The position numbers were made by a program, and so were the translations under genes. A DNA stretch of 64,000 bases, taken from Termitomyces sp. T153 (lineage: Eukaryota; Basidiomycota; Agaricomycetes; Agaricales; Lyophyllaceae). The stretch covers positions 434,001 through 498,000 of the forward strand of contig JACKQL020000021.1 in the NCBI GenBank assembly GCA_018296165.2. Direction: 5' to 3'. How positions within the stretch are numbered: the first letter of the stretch is position 1; each line of letters opens with the position of its first letter. This document shows, piece by piece, positions 29,180 through 40,402 of this stretch. The notes below the pieces were generated by a model. The model was not told the DNA's origin and did not search any database. It saw nothing but the letters and a program-made list of their open reading frames with translations.

Positions 29180-30111
29180 CTAACGATCTAGATATGATAG
29201 GACAGGTCTCAACATTTCCATGTACATCGGCGCGATTACTTCTGGTGACCTCCAGTACCTCAAAAAAGAATCCAAAGTCCACATCCCCAAAAGTTTCACA
29301 ATATTGGGTGGAACCCCAGCTAACAGAAGTGCAGTTGTCCCATCTATATGGAAACAATGACCCAAGATTTGAGGCATAACAGCATCCTCTTCAAGCAGTT
29401 CAGCAACCTCCTAGTCACCAATGCCATTTTTGTAACATTCAGTCCTTCAAACATTGCAATAGGTTCATCCATGTGAGCTTTGTTTACATGTGCATGAATG
29501 GATAAAGCTGTTATTGGATTACACCAACCAAGCTGACAAGTGACAAGTACTGTCTCCCCATTTGACTTCCCTCGTTTAGTGCATGGCAAATGCAATGTAT
29601 GCAATCTGACATTGTTAGGGTGGCCAAAGTGTCTCCAAGATGGTATGTGCTCCCATATGAAGTGCACCTGACATGGGGGAAGAAATTCTCCCAGATGAAT
29701 CTGAGACCAGAAAGCTGTCAAGGTGACAACCCATATACATGCATGAAATCCTACACCCAAATCCAACCTTGAATAAATCAGTTCCAACATACAAAGCAAC
29801 ACTGCTGGTTGTTGCAGTTTAATCAATTCTAGAGGGCACATGTTTTCAGTCCCTCAAAGCATATATGACAAATGCAAGGAATAATTTCACGGCCAACCAT
29901 TTTGAATGTGCCACACCCTCAAGCCAGAAATCTTATTAGAAGCTGTCTTGCCCACCAACTTTCCTGCCATGGAAGCCACAAAGAGACTGAGTACCTCCTC
30001 AGATGCAGGTATGGCAGCCAAGAATGGTATATTTTCCAAAGTGCAAAAATCCAGATATTGTTTCACAGAGCCCACATAATGTCAAGTTGTAGAATCTCTC
30101 CATGCATTTGA
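29180..30111 (-). pseudogene. Tyrosine recombinase of the DIRS-like element
   Basis: N-terminal core-binding part: VKQYLDFCTLENI and PASEEVLSLFVASMAGKLVG, then ISGLRVWHIQNGW. Catalytic part: IHLGEFLPP in place of the usual RLGE box, LHLPCTKRGKSNGETVLVT for the beta-hairpin with Lys, and GHCFHIDGTTALLLAGVPP in place of GHxxRxGG, followed by VKLLGMWTLDSFLRYWRSPE with the nucleophile-region Tyr. Both catalytic Arg positions carry His (CAT). A frame change occurs near 29.38 kb between LLNCLKRM and AVMPQIL. Recombinase family assignment is firm; activity is ruled out by the lesions. Confidence 0.7.
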
Positions 30112-30779
30112 AATGACTTTGTCAATGTGTTCTTGCTCATCTTGTGACAATTCAAAAGGTCATACCAGTGTACACTCTTGCAACAATTCCCAAGGTCATA
30201 CCAGCATAGAATACTGCAATTCACCATGTCCCTCAGCATGTAGACCTTGAAGCAACCATGCCTGTAAACAATTTCTTGAGCACTGCAAAGCACCAATCCC
30301 ACCTTGGTAAGTGTAAGGCACTGTATGAGAACAATGCAGATCTATATGAACCATGGGAGGCATTGACTTGTGAAGAAGTTGAGAAGAAGTCAATGGCACC
30401 AACATATCACAATGCAGCTGACAACTCGCTCAGAATATCTGAGACATTCAATGGCATTTTTTTCCCATGCAAATATGTAACAAAGGCAGTAACACAAAGT
30501 ATTGAAAACCACAATTCCAACATTGTTTCAAATCCATTCCACTCCAGATCAACCATTTCCAACATTGTCTTGAATTCATTCTACTCAAGATCACCTTTTG
30601 CAATGGCACAATCCACAAAAGGTGACAGGTAAGATGGAATCAAAGGTGGGAAAGGCAACAGGAGCTTAGACAATGAGAAGATTCTCTTGACAGTGCATCC
30701 ACCTTGTTCTCCTTTGTCAACACCCAAGACACTGTCAACCAAATCAAATGACTCTGGAAACCATCCATGATATGATGCA

Positions 30780-31050
30780 GGATTAGATTCTGTTGATTGT
30801 TATGTGATCAACCTGCCTGCAACACACTGGCCACCTCTGAATTATCAAAGCAAAGAATTATGTGGCAATCATGAAATCCTGCAGCCACCAGTGTTCAAAT
30901 GGCTAAATCAACCATGACCATCTCAGCCCACCCAATATCTCTACCATCTGCAAACCAATTTGATTTTATTGGCCATGCCAACCACCTCCCATCCAGCACC
31001 AATCTGATGCCCCAAGAAGTTGAAGCATCAATGAACAATTGCACATTCAA
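30780..31050 (-). pseudogene. RNase H domain of the DIRS-like element
   Basis: Reads DASTSWGIRLVLDGRWLAW, ADGRDIGWAEMVMVDLAI, then a TGA stop at 30895-30897, then TLVAAGFHDCHIILCFDNSE. The catalytic Asp and Glu (DAS, AEM, DNS) are visible. The stop lies where the family usually has Arg, and CGA to TGA is a single CpG transition. Confidence 0.65.
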
Positions 31051-31056
31051 TGGATC

Positions 31057-31745
31057 TCACAGTTTGACAATATTGACACTGCATTTGCCTGACTGCAGTC
31101 TATCTTGCCACCAGGTCACATCCTCCATAACCATCCTACCAGGATGATGACATACAAAAGCACTATTATTCTGACCAAATCCCACACAAAAGGCATAGAG
31201 TGATGGGAGATGTGAATGTCCCAATGGAACCACCAAACACACATGATTAAGTGTGCCAATTAGCAATTCTATGGTATGCAAGCTGACTGTGATCCCATCT
31301 TTCCATTCCACCAGCTTTCCCAAATACTTCAACTGTTTGGCATCCAGTAGAGACACCATCTTTGCATCAAGAGACCAAAGAGACCCAATGTAGGTGAAGG
31401 AGGAAGTGAAAGGACTATGTTTATCAACTGCCCAAGGCCACCCCAAATGCTTGGCAATATTCCAAATAATATGTGATTCATTATAATGATACTTGTATAG
31501 TAGAGCATGACTGATAGGATAATGGAAAAATATGAAGTCATCCACCCACTTGAGCATGGCCTTGATGCTGTGATGTAGAAATATGTGAACTAGGGCATCA
31601 GCCACCTTCCCAAAGATACCTGGGGCTGATGCCACTCCAAAATTCAGGCAAAAGTCAAAGTGCATGAGATTATTGATTGTAACTGCAAGTAACCTCCAGT
31701 CTTCCAGTTGAGTAGGGATGATAAACAAGTGAGCATGTACTTTGG
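31057..31745 (-). pseudogene. Reverse transcriptase domain of the DIRS-like element
   Basis: The open frame reads FIIPTQLEDWRLLAV, NFGVASAPGIFGKVADALVH, KWVDDFIFF at the catalytic YxDD position, HLGWPWAVDKHSPFTSSFTYIGS and LDAKQLKYLGKLVEW. The order LPFGLASAP-like, DD box, HKTEGP-like and TFLG-like is typical of DIRS reverse transcriptases of basidiomycetes. The two catalytic Asp are kept. The 5' end is lost at the junction with the gypsy element. Confidence 0.72.
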
Positions 31746-33008
31746 ATGGCCAGAAGATGACCCTCCAGAGACAGTCACTTACTCTGCCTATGTAAACTCT
31801 GCTAGAGACACCAGGGATGACATGCTAGAGCACATTCAATATAAGGAGTCAGACTGCTTGGAGGACTTGGAAAAAGGTTTCAATAAAATGGCTGAGATGC
31901 TCAGTGTATTGGTCAACACAAGGAACACAGCTAGTCCTGAAGGACAGAAATCTTCCTCTAAGGATTTTGAAATAACTCAATGAAGGCAATTAGGAAAGAG
32001 GCATCTCAACCAGGAGTATCCTCATTGCCAGAGAGAACACTTGAAAAACCCTGGAAAGAAAAGTCAACTCTGGTGATTCCACCTAGAGTTGCACCAAAAC
32101 TGGACCTACCTTTTGAGAAGATTCCAGCCCTCAATGAGGGACCAGACTTGCCAGTGCAGGACACTGTTAAAAGTTCCTTAACAGGAACAAGGAGGAAGGA
32201 GTGGAATAGGACCATTGATAAGCTCTGGGAGGCTACTGTACCTTTCAGTACTGAAGAACTGTTAGATGTGGCTCCTGGATTAAGAGAAGCAATGATACAA
32301 AAATTGACTCTCAAATCAGGGACTCAGTCTAGGTATCCCAATATTCCAGGGGTAGCAGTTCAACAGCAGACTGTAAGGGAAAAGAAACCACCTAACAAAG
32401 TAGATGTCAATGACCTACCAATGGCAACCTATTTCATTGCAGATGGGACACAGGATGATTTGCCTACTGGTACAGTAGTGTATCAGGATTGTGTAGCCAC
32501 TTACTTGGAAAATATCCCTCCAGGAGAAAAGCCAGTAGTGGTGTATGTGGCTAGAGATTTGCAAGTGTTGAGATCCTTGAACTCCATTGTCAATCAGAGG
32601 AGGCAAGTAGAGACAATTCTAGATAATGGTTCTCAGATAGTCTGTATGGCACTAGATGAGGCACTTTGCTTAGGATTGACTTGAGATCCAGACATATGTT
32701 TAAGGATGGAAAGTGCCAATAGTCAAGTGAATACATCAGTTGGTTTAGCCAAAAATGTACCATTTACTTTTGCTGAAGGCTTCCTTATCTATCTACAAGT
32801 GCATATCTTTGTCAAGCCAGCTTATACTGTCTTGTTGGGTTGTCCTTTTGACACACTGATAGAGAGAAACATACAAAACCTTCAAGATGGCAGTGCCATC
32901 ATAACTATTAGAGATCCTAATACTGGTCGCTGGACAGCCCTGCCCACTCTTCAAAGAGGGAAGGTGCCAAAGGCAGGTGTTGGAAGAGATAGTGATCCAA
33001 AATTTTAA
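31708..33008 (+). pseudogene. Gag-like and protease-like region of element A
   Basis: Frames 31708-31983, 31980-32684 and 32706-33008 overlap or nearly touch and are interrupted by stops. The first two are acidic and helical without a recognised fold. The second ends with RRQVETILDNGSQIVCMALD, which resembles the retroviral-type aspartic protease box (usually LDSGSQ) with Ser changed to Asn. The third has AYTVLLGCPFDTLIERNIQN, like the second half of such proteases. Confidence 0.55.
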
Positions 33009-33424
33009 ATCTCAATGATCTGGTCAGTGACTAGAGAGAGGTGGCAGTAATGATTGGATTGAAGGAGAATGGTGAAGTAGTGGTGACTGGATACACTATA
33101 AATCATAGTGGATTCAAGAACCAAGAGTTGAGAGATGTGTATCTGCAGGCCTTTGCTGCAGAGTGAGATGTGGGAGGAAGAGATGAGAAGACATTAGCAG
33201 CCTATCTAAATGGGCAGCTGTATCAGATACCAGAGAAGTTGGAAGAGATCTTAGTACAGCAGGAAAGCCTAGAGTTAGAAGCAGGTGTGGGAGAAACTGC
33301 ACAAGTATTTTCTAAGAAATACAAACCTGTTGCTAGAAAGGTGAAACCTGTACTAGGAACCTCTCCTGAGGAGTTTAGAATTGAAAGGCATATCACTGGG
33401 GATCTACTAGCAGACATGCCATAG

Positions 33425-34300
33425 TTGGACCCAAACCCACCTGATTTCAAACCCACAGGAAGGTATACTCCTGAGTGCAAGGAGATCATTGACCAAGCAC
33501 ATGGTGATGGTTTCTTATGGCCAGAAGAGATGAAGGCAGTACATCACCTAATGATGCTACAGAATGAGGCTTTTGCATGGGATGATTCTCAAAGAGGTAG
33601 GCTTAAGGAGGAATTCTTCCCTCCTGTAGTAATGCCAGTAATTCCTCACACCCCCTGGGTATTGAAGAACATTCCCATTGCTCCTGGACTTAGAGATAAA
33701 ATCTGCCAGATGATCAAGCAGAAAATTGAGGCAGGAGTGTATGAGCCATCCAACTCTTCATACAGATCCCAATGGTTCACAGTATTGAAGAAGGATGGTG
33801 AGAGTTTGAGGATAGTTCACAGCTTGGAACCTTTAAACAAAGTGACCATAGCACATTCTGGATTGCCACCAGCAACTGAAGAATTAGCTAGTCATTTTGC
33901 TGGCAGGGCTTGTGGAGGGATCTTTGACTTGTATGTGGGATATGATGAGAGAGTATTGGATGTGAAGTCTAGGAACTATACCACTTTCCAGACACCCTTT
34001 GGTGCTCTAAGGTTGGTACCCCTGCCAATGGGCTGGACAAATTCAGTACCAATCTTTTATGATGACATTACCTTCATCTTGAAAGATGAGATACCTCATG
34101 TAACTTGGCCATATATTGATGATGTGCCAATCAGAGGTCCACCTCACAGGTATGAGCTGCCAGATGGAGGCTATGAAGTTATCCCAGAAAATCCAGGCAT
34201 TAGGAGATTTGTATGGGAACATCTGCAGAATGTAAACAGAGTGTTACAAAGAATCAAATATGCTGGTGCCAGGACAAGTCAGATGTCAGAGCTTTCCTAG
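33425..34300 (+). pseudogene. Reverse transcriptase of element A
   Basis: Reads IKQKIEAGVYEPSNSSYRSQ, WFTVLKKDGESLRIVHSLEP, FDLYVGYDERVLDVKSRNYT, FQTPFGALRLVPLPMGWTNS and PYIDDVPIRGP at the YxDD position. These blocks define a basidiomycete Ty3/gypsy RT subgroup in which the usual D-x-K-S-G-Y block is replaced by VGYDER. Catalytic DD is intact. The frame continues into RNase H only after a shift near 34.29 kb. Confidence 0.75.
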
Positions 34301-35274
34301 GTACTTGTGGTACCTTCAGGATGTTCATTAAAGACTATGCTAAAGTGGCTGCACCCATCAACAAATTGACTCAAAATCACATGCCATTTGTTTTGGGTGA
34401 GGAACACCAGTCAGCAATGGCTCAGTTGAAGAAGTTGCTAGCTGAAAGTGCACCTCTAGAACCACTTGACTATGAGTCAGGAGGGGCAGTGGTCCTATCA
34501 GTTGACACTTCTTGGATGGCAGTGGGCTTTGGAATATTCCAGGAAGCTCCAGACAATTCTAAGCAATGCACTTGTGCTAAGCTGGGATCCATCACCTTGA
34601 ATAAAAGGGAAGCAAGATTCTCACAACCTAAAAGAGAACTCTATGGTTTGATGAGAGCCTTGCAAGCTAATAAATATTGGCTAGTTGGGTGTAGGAAACT
34701 TGTAGTGGAGACAGATGCCAAGTATTTGAAGGGAATGCTAAGCAATCCTGGAGTAGGACCTAATGCCACCATCATGAGATGGATTGAGGATGTACTACTC
34801 TATTATTTTACTTTGAGGCATGTGCCAGGAAAAACCTTTAGTGTTGATGGTCTGTCTAGGAGGCTCAAGCAGCCAGGAGAAGAGGAGTACCCACCTGTTA
34901 ATTCAGAGTTGGTGGACAATTCAAAGACTATGCACTTTGAATATCCAGCTAAAAACAACAATGAACCAGGATGGGAGGATTGGGAACCCTTAGCACTTGA
35001 AGAGTTTGCAGATCAGATTGACACTAGAGGTGGCTATCTACATGCAGTAGCCACTGAAGTATCAGACTTTGAACAAGAACTTGATAGAGCAAGGTCTCAA
35101 GAGGTGGAACTTAGAAAGGCAGTTCTAAGTCAGCAGCAGACATCTAGAATGGATCCTGCTGCAGTACTATCTCTCTCTCAGCCTCTGTTACCTATAAAAG
35201 GTACTGAGGAAGAGGAGGAAGCAGACTTACAAGCCTACTTAGAACATAGGAAGAGTGGTGAGAGTGAACAGTGA
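34213..35274 (+). pseudogene. RNase H and linker of element A
   Basis: After the connection LGTCGTFRMFIKDYAKVAAP come LSVDTSWMAVGFGIFQ, FSQPKRELYGLMRALQANKY, LVVETDAKYLKGML and HVPGKTFSVDGLSRR. The RNase H acidic residues (D, E, D, and the final D of VDGLSRR) are recognisable. It ends at TGA 35272-35274, after an acidic linker. Confidence 0.72.
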
Positions 35275-35280
35275 GATGAC

Positions 35281-36203
35281 TTGCTACCAATTGTACAAAG
35301 CTGGCTACAAGACCCAAGCAAAGAACCTGAGGGTTTGAAGGGTTGGGACCCAGACAAGTTCAAGAGGTTTGCAAGACAGTTCTTCTTTAATCAAAAGGGG
35401 AGACTGTACAAGCACAATCATGAGGCTAGGCATAAGCTAGTAGTCAATATTGATAGGCAAATGTTCATGCTTAAATCAGCCCATGATGCCTTAGGGCATA
35501 GAGGGACTTACACAACCAAAATGTTCATACAAGAATGATTTTGGTGGCCAGGAATTGATGGAGATGTACAGTGGTATGTTGAAACTTGTCACAACTGTCA
35601 GATACACCAGAAGACAGTTGTAAACAGAGCTCCCACAGTGACTCTATCTTCCAAACAATTCACATTGATACCATGCACATGACTCCAGCTTCAAATGGCT
35701 GCAAGTATATTGTCTATGGTAGGTGTGCATTGTCTTCATGGATGGAGGGGAGGCCTCTGTGCAAAGAAAACCATGAGACAATTGGTCAATGGTTGTTTGA
35801 GGATGTGATTTGTTGTTGGAGCTGCATTTCAGAGATCATCATTGACAATGCTGGACAATTCAAGAAGGTCACAGCTTGGATAGAGAGCAAATATGGAATC
35901 AGAGGCATAGCCATCTCTCCATACAACTCTCAAGCTAATGGCAAGATTGAAAGACCACATTAGGATATCAGGCAAGCTTTATTCAAAGCTTGTGAGGATC
36001 ATACTAAATGGTTTTAGTTCTTCTTCCATGTAATGTGGAGTGATCACATACCTATCCAGCAGAGATTTGGATGTTCACCATACTTCATGGTCACTGGGGC
36101 TCATCCAACTCTGCCTTTGGACTTGGTAGAGGCTATCTGGCTAATAGAATTACCAGAAGGGCCATTATCTACAGAGGAATTGATTGGTTACCATGCTAGG
36201 GCC
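35281..36203 (+). pseudogene. Integrase of element A, N-terminal and catalytic part
   Basis: The HHCC zinc finger is visible (AHDALGHRGTYTTKMF, then WYVETCHNCQIHQ), interrupted by TGA at 35536-35538 just before FWWPG, where the family usually has Arg. Catalytic DDE residues: IHIDTMHM, IIIDNAGQF, and NGKIERPH. The frame then has TAG stops near 35963 and 36016 and continues as FGCSPYFMVTGAHPTLPLDL. The sequence is cut by element B in the codons for GYHARA. Confidence 0.72.
36199..36203. other. Target-site duplication GGGCC (left)
   Basis: GGGCC stands immediately before the left LTR of element B. The same five bases follow the right LTR at 42576-42580. Confidence 0.85.
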
Positions 36204-36644
36204 TGTAAGGGTGACCTCTGGAGGCTGTGGCTCAATCACACAGCTGGCAAAGGGAACTCCAAAGTCTATTCAGTACTGTACAGTGTCTACTGAGATAACT
36301 ACTCACCTGGCAAAGGGAAATCCAAAGAGAACAAGTCTGGGGATTCCTTAGGCCAGGTGTGATGCTTTAAAGGCTTCAGAAGCATGAGAAACAACTGTAC
36401 AGTATGACAGAGAAAAAAGACACAAGTGATGTGTCAGCAATTGGTTAGCAGTTACATCAGCCAGTGGCAGTGTCAAAGGGGCCACACTTGTCTGAATTAT
36501 TGATAGAGAACCAGTACAGCCTGAGGGCTGAAACTGGGACCAATAGATAGGGAAAAGGAAGGAGAATAAAGAAAAACTATAACAGAGCAAATCTGACAAG
36601 AACTGGAGAAGGAGAAGGGGAAACAAGCAAGATGTCCCCTAACA
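36204..36644 (-). repeat. 3' LTR of element B (441 nt)
   Basis: On the plus strand it begins TGTAAGGG and ends CCCCTAACA. It pairs with 42135-42575, also 441 nt, with about 20 differences counted by eye, mostly transitions. A purine tract GAGGGGGGGTGA (minus strand, 36645-36656) directly precedes it in element orientation, as expected of a polypurine tract. Confidence 0.88.
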
Positions 36645-36733
36645 TCACCCCCCCTCTAGAATGCAGTGCCTTGATTCACTGGGTAGAAGAAGTCACAAAT
36701 TGCCTGGTCAGCTGGTAAAATAGGGTAGATGCC

Positions 36734-36930
36734 TCAAATAGCTTTTGGGGCATTGGGATGCCTACAGTAGAAGTCCTGGACCAAGCCTGATGCATGAACA
36801 TTAGCCTGTGGTTCCCAAGAGATGTTCTTGATGCCATATCTCTTCCATTTCACCTTGAACTGCAACTTCCCTCAGAATACCCTGCTATCCAAGATTTCCT
36901 CCACCTCATACTCCTCCTCATCATTGACCA
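36734..36930 (-). pseudogene. C-terminal chromodomain of element B
   Basis: The minus strand reads EEEYEVEEILDSRVF, a TGA stop (36872-36874), then GKLQFKVKWKRYG and ISWEPQANV, the chromodomain aromatic-cage pattern (YxVExIL, Y/FxVKWxxY, WEP). It ends at TGA 36734-36736. The internal stop sits where Arg is common and fits CGA to TGA. Confidence 0.75.
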
Positions 36931-37048
36931 GGACTGGTGGTGGGGGTGGCTTAGGGCAAAGGCCTGGGATTGGATCCTCTGGAGCTGGAAACAACTTGAC
37001 CACATTGAAGACTGGATGCAGTTGGCGGAGGCCTGCTGGGAGTTTAAG

Positions 37049-38044
37049 TCAGTATGCCAAAGGCCCTACCTTCTTCTCCACCATGAAAGGGCCTAGATAA
37101 TGATGTGACAGCTTCAGGGATGGCCTTGTTGTCTTAATGTCCAAGCTATCCAAGTATACAAGGTTCCCAGGCTTGTAAACTGGGGCAGGTGTCTGTCTGT
37201 GATCATAGTACCATGCCATGTCTTCCTTGGCCTTTACCAATGCAGCTTTTGCCTCCTCCTGTGCCCTTCTCATCTGATTTACAAACTTGTTGACAGAGTC
37301 ATTATCTGAGGGGCGTGCCCAAGGTTCAAATCCCATGCGAGGGTGCCTGCCAGTGTCCAGGAAGAATGGAGTCATCTGTGTGAAAGAGTGAATGTGGTTG
37401 TTGTATTGAAATTCTGCATCTGGCAGCAGCTCATCCCAGTCATCCTGCCTCTCATTACAAAACAGGTAGAGATACTGTTCCAGTTCCTGGTTAACATGTT
37501 CTGTCTGCCCATCAGACTGAGGGTGATAGGCTGTAGTGGTATGAAGCTTTATGCCTAGCAGGCAATATAGTTCTCAAGTGAATTCTGCCACAAACTGAGG
37601 GCCCCAGTCAGAGACATACCCATCTAACAGACTATGGAGTTTCTAGACATTCTTCTGGTACAGGCTGGCTGCTCCTAAGGCAGAGCATGTGGTGTGGGTA
37701 GGTATGAAGTGAACCCATTTGCAGTAGAGGTCCACCACTACCATCACAGCATTGTACCCATGAGCATCTGGGAGTTCCACAATGAAATCCACTGATGCAA
37801 CCCTCCAGCAAGCAGCTGGAATAGGGAGTGGGTGGAGCTGGCCCATGGATGCTTGGTGGTGAGGCTTGGTGTGGAGATAGAGGTAGCAGGTGCTAGTGTA
37901 GGTGCCTACATACTGGAAGATCTGTGGCCACCAATAGTTCTGGGATACCAGCTCTAGCATCTTCCACCTTCCAGGATGTCCAGCCACCTGAGAGTCATGA
38001 TGTTGTTTTACAATGCACTGGCAATGTTCTGGAATGTTAGGCAC
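37049..38044 (-). pseudogene. Integrase of element B
   Basis: Zinc-finger part: HHDSQVAGHPGRWKMLELVS and QNYWWPQI. Its second Cys pair appears altered (YTSTCYLYLHTK). Catalytic-core part: VASVDFIVELPDAHGYNAVM with the first Asp, and VVVDLYCKWVHFIPTHTT. After a broken region, DTGRHPRMGFEPW and YYDHRQTPAPVYKPGNLVYL give the C-terminal part with the GPY/F-type segment SHHYLGPFMVEKKVGPLAY. Several frames are needed. Confidence 0.72.
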
Positions 38045-38419
38045 ATAAATGCATCCTCTGAAGGTCAGCAGCCCATCCTAAAGACCTCACTCATCAGCAT
38101 GCACTGACTTGACTACACTTGCCCATTAAGCTTGTAGGGCCTGTGCAGCCTGGGCAACTGCATCCTCCTGTGCACCCTCCCAGTTCCCTCATCTAATGTC
38201 CCTAAGGATGTTTGCCTCATCTCCTTGAGCCACAATCCCTTCTAGCACATGGATGGCAAAGAGCTCTGGCTTGAGGAGGACAATATTGTCATTATCTCCT
38301 ACTCCAGTGCCATGGTCAGCCCACCTGGACAGTGCATCTGGTTTGCCCATGCTCTGTCCTAGTTTGTGGTGCAATGAGAAGTCAAAGTTAGCCAGATACA
38401 GAGACCATTGAGCTTGACA

Positions 38420-38734
38420 TCAATTGAGTTTCTTAGCAGAACAGAAGTACTCCAGGTTCTTGTGGTCTGTCCAGACTTCAAACTTATACCATGCACCCTC
38501 AAGAAAATGCTGCCATTCTTCAAAGGACAGAATAATTGCCAGCATCTCCTTATCATGAATCTTGTAGTTCCATTCCACTGCATTAAGGCTCTTGGAGTAG
38601 AAGGCTACTGGATGCCATTTGCCATCCTCTTTTGACTGCTGGATGAGGACTGCCCCTGTAGCAAAGTCTGAGCTATCTTCCACACAGAATGGAGAGTCAT
38701 TGTCAGGGAACAGGAGGACTGGCTTTGAGGTCAC
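38420..38734 (-). pseudogene. RNase H domain of element B
   Basis: Reads FCVEDSSDFATGAVLIQQ, WHPVAFYSKSLNAVEWNYKI, HDKEMLAIILSFEEW and FEVWTDHKNLEYFCSAKKLN, the standard Ty3/gypsy RNase H blocks with E and D residues. The first catalytic Asp position reads VEDSS, slightly altered from VDASD. The frame ends at TGA, 38420. Confidence 0.75.
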
Positions 38735-38851
38735 AGATTGCTTGAGGGCATTGAAGGCAGCTTGCTATGGGGGCTCCCACTGCCATGCAGTATCCTTAAC
38801 TGTGAGGTCAAAGAGGGGTCATGCATGGTGGGAGAAATCCTGTATGAACTT

Positions 38852-39826
38852 CTAATCGAAATTGACAAACCCAAGAAAGGCCTGAACTTCCTTCTTGTTC
38901 CTTGGCTCAGGCCACTCTGCTACACCTGCCACTTTAATGGAGTCCATCTTGGCCATTCCATGCAAAATGATCAAACCCAGGTACTCCACTGTAGTCTGTT
39001 CAAATTTGCACTTCTCAGGCTTTAAATAGAGCTGGTGTTGGCAGAGGCATTCCAAGACCATGTGTGTGACCTGGTGATGCTCCTCCAGAGTTCTTGTGTA
39101 GATGAGGATATTGTTAAGATACATGCAGACAACACCTTCTGCAATCAGATCATGGAAAATGTCATTCATCATAGTCTAGAAGGTGGCTGGACTGTTGGTG
39201 AGACTAAAGAACATTACCAGAGGTTCAAAGAGTCTGCAATTAGTTTGGAATGCTGCCTTCCACTCATCCCCTTCTTTGATGCGTACATTATTGTAGCCCC
39301 AGCAGACATCCAACTTTGTGAAATAGCATGCACCTCAAAGGTTGTTGACAAGTTCTGAGGTGAGTGGCAAAGGATAGCAGTTCTTCACTGTCATCACATT
39401 CAGGACACAATAATCTTGAAATAGATAAAGAGACCCATCCTTCTTCTTAATAAAGAAGACTGGAGAGGCCATTGGAGACTTGGAGGGTTGTATTTGTCCT
39501 GAGATAAGATTCTCCTGCAGGAAAGTGTCCAGCTCATCCTATTCATAGGGTGCAAGTGGATAGACCTTGCAGCTGGAGGGCTTTGCATCTGGTATCAGCT
39601 CAATTGCATGATACCACTGCTTGTGCTCTGGAAGTGAATCAAAGGAGGTCTTGGAGAATACATCCTCAAAGTTGTGGATGTGATTGGGAACAGTGCTATG
39701 CAAAGGCTTGGGCTGTGAGTTTGCTGCAAATGCCTCAGCCAAATGCTGAGAAGTCATCTGACTGGCCTGAATCTCTGCCACTGTAGGAGGGGGGCAGAGA
39801 GTTGTAGCATAGATCCAATCACCCAC
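38852..39826 (-). pseudogene. Reverse transcriptase of element B
   Basis: The N-terminal part (39539-39826) includes FEDVFSKTSFDSLPEHKQWY and ELIPDAKPSSCKVYPLAPYE. The C-terminal part (38852-39172) includes MMNDIFHDLI, VVCMYLNNILIYTRTLEEHH, LKPEKCKFEQTTVEYLG and VAEWPEPRNKKEVQAFLGFV. The catalytic YLDD box reads YLNN, so both Asp are lost and the enzyme would be inactive. Asp to Asn is a G to A change. Confidence 0.75.
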
Positions 39827-39916
39827 CTCTATGGTCTTATCTGGAGACTCTGCATCTGGAGTATGGGTCCATTCTCCTTCACCTTCCTCTTCCTCTAGAG
39901 ATTCACACCTGATACC

Positions 39917-40402
39917 TCAGACATCCTTGTAGAGGGCCTCTCTATGAGGGAATGCCAGAGGGAGGGGACTCAGGAGATCAAGATCAGCATAAGGGAGATG
40001 CCCAGCATGACAGGCACACACAGCAGCATGCTCACAAACTTTGGCTCTCTGCTCTTTATAGACTTCTTCTGCACAGGTAATGCAGCAATGTGGGCAACAA
40101 CTCATCTTCACCTCACCCTTAGTCCAGTCAATCTCTAGGTTGTGTTCACATAGCCAGATGAACCCCAAGATCATATCTTGCTTTCCCAAACTAGTGATGG
40201 CAAAAGTAGCTCACTCTGAGTAATCTTGGTAGTGGATGACCAGGTCCACCACAGAGCAAATAGAGCCAGCTTCATTGAGTGTACCATCAACATTGTATAC
40301 AGGGATAGGATGAGAAAGGAGGTGAGTGGTCAGGCAGTGTTGTTGCATGTAGTCAGTGTCAAGAAAGAGGCCTGTTGCACCACTGTCAAGGAGGGCAACC
40401 AC
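39917..40402 (-). pseudogene. Aspartic protease region of element B
   Basis: MVALLDSGATGLFLDTDYMQ contains the intact LDSGAT active-site box. Downstream, MILGFIWLCEHNLEIDWTKG matches the ILGxxWL block of Ty3/gypsy proteases. Frames 40211-40402 and 39917-40189 are separated by a stop. Confidence 0.72.

Larger units (their letters stand above)
28566..31745 (-). mobile_element. DIRS/Ngaro-like retrotransposon (RT, RNase H, tyrosine recombinase), 5' truncated
   Basis: On the minus strand the order is reverse transcriptase (31057-31745), RNase H (about 30780-31050), tyrosine recombinase (29180-30111), then paired direct repeats. DIRS-order elements integrate by tyrosine recombinase rather than DDE integrase and have no LTRs. 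Ngaro-type elements carry split direct repeats A1-[ORFs]-B1-A2-B2, which fits this right-to-left layout. The 5' part, including any gag-like ORF and A1, is missing where the gypsy element begins near 31.7 kb. CG is almost absent from the coding part, and there are stops and frameshifts, so it is dead. Confidence 0.72.
31708..36203 (+). mobile_element. Ty3/gypsy retrotransposon A, left part (5' truncated, split by element B)
   Basis: Plus-strand order: unknown gag-like frames (31708-32684), protease-like, RT, RNase H, integrase. The integrase frame breaks at 36203, where element B is inserted, and resumes at 42581. No 5' LTR is visible; the left edge abuts the DIRS-like element near 31.7 kb. 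I find no CG from 33421 to 34300. There are stops and frame changes, so it is not autonomous. Confidence 0.75.

Noticed and set aside
36631..36660. Pyrimidine run CACCCCCCCTC as a regulatory tract
   Set aside because: In element orientation it is the polypurine tract next to the 3' LTR of element B.
37321..37340. GGTTCAAATCC resembling a tRNA B box
   Set aside because: It lies in the integrase coding region of element B, with no A box or acceptor stem at the right distance.
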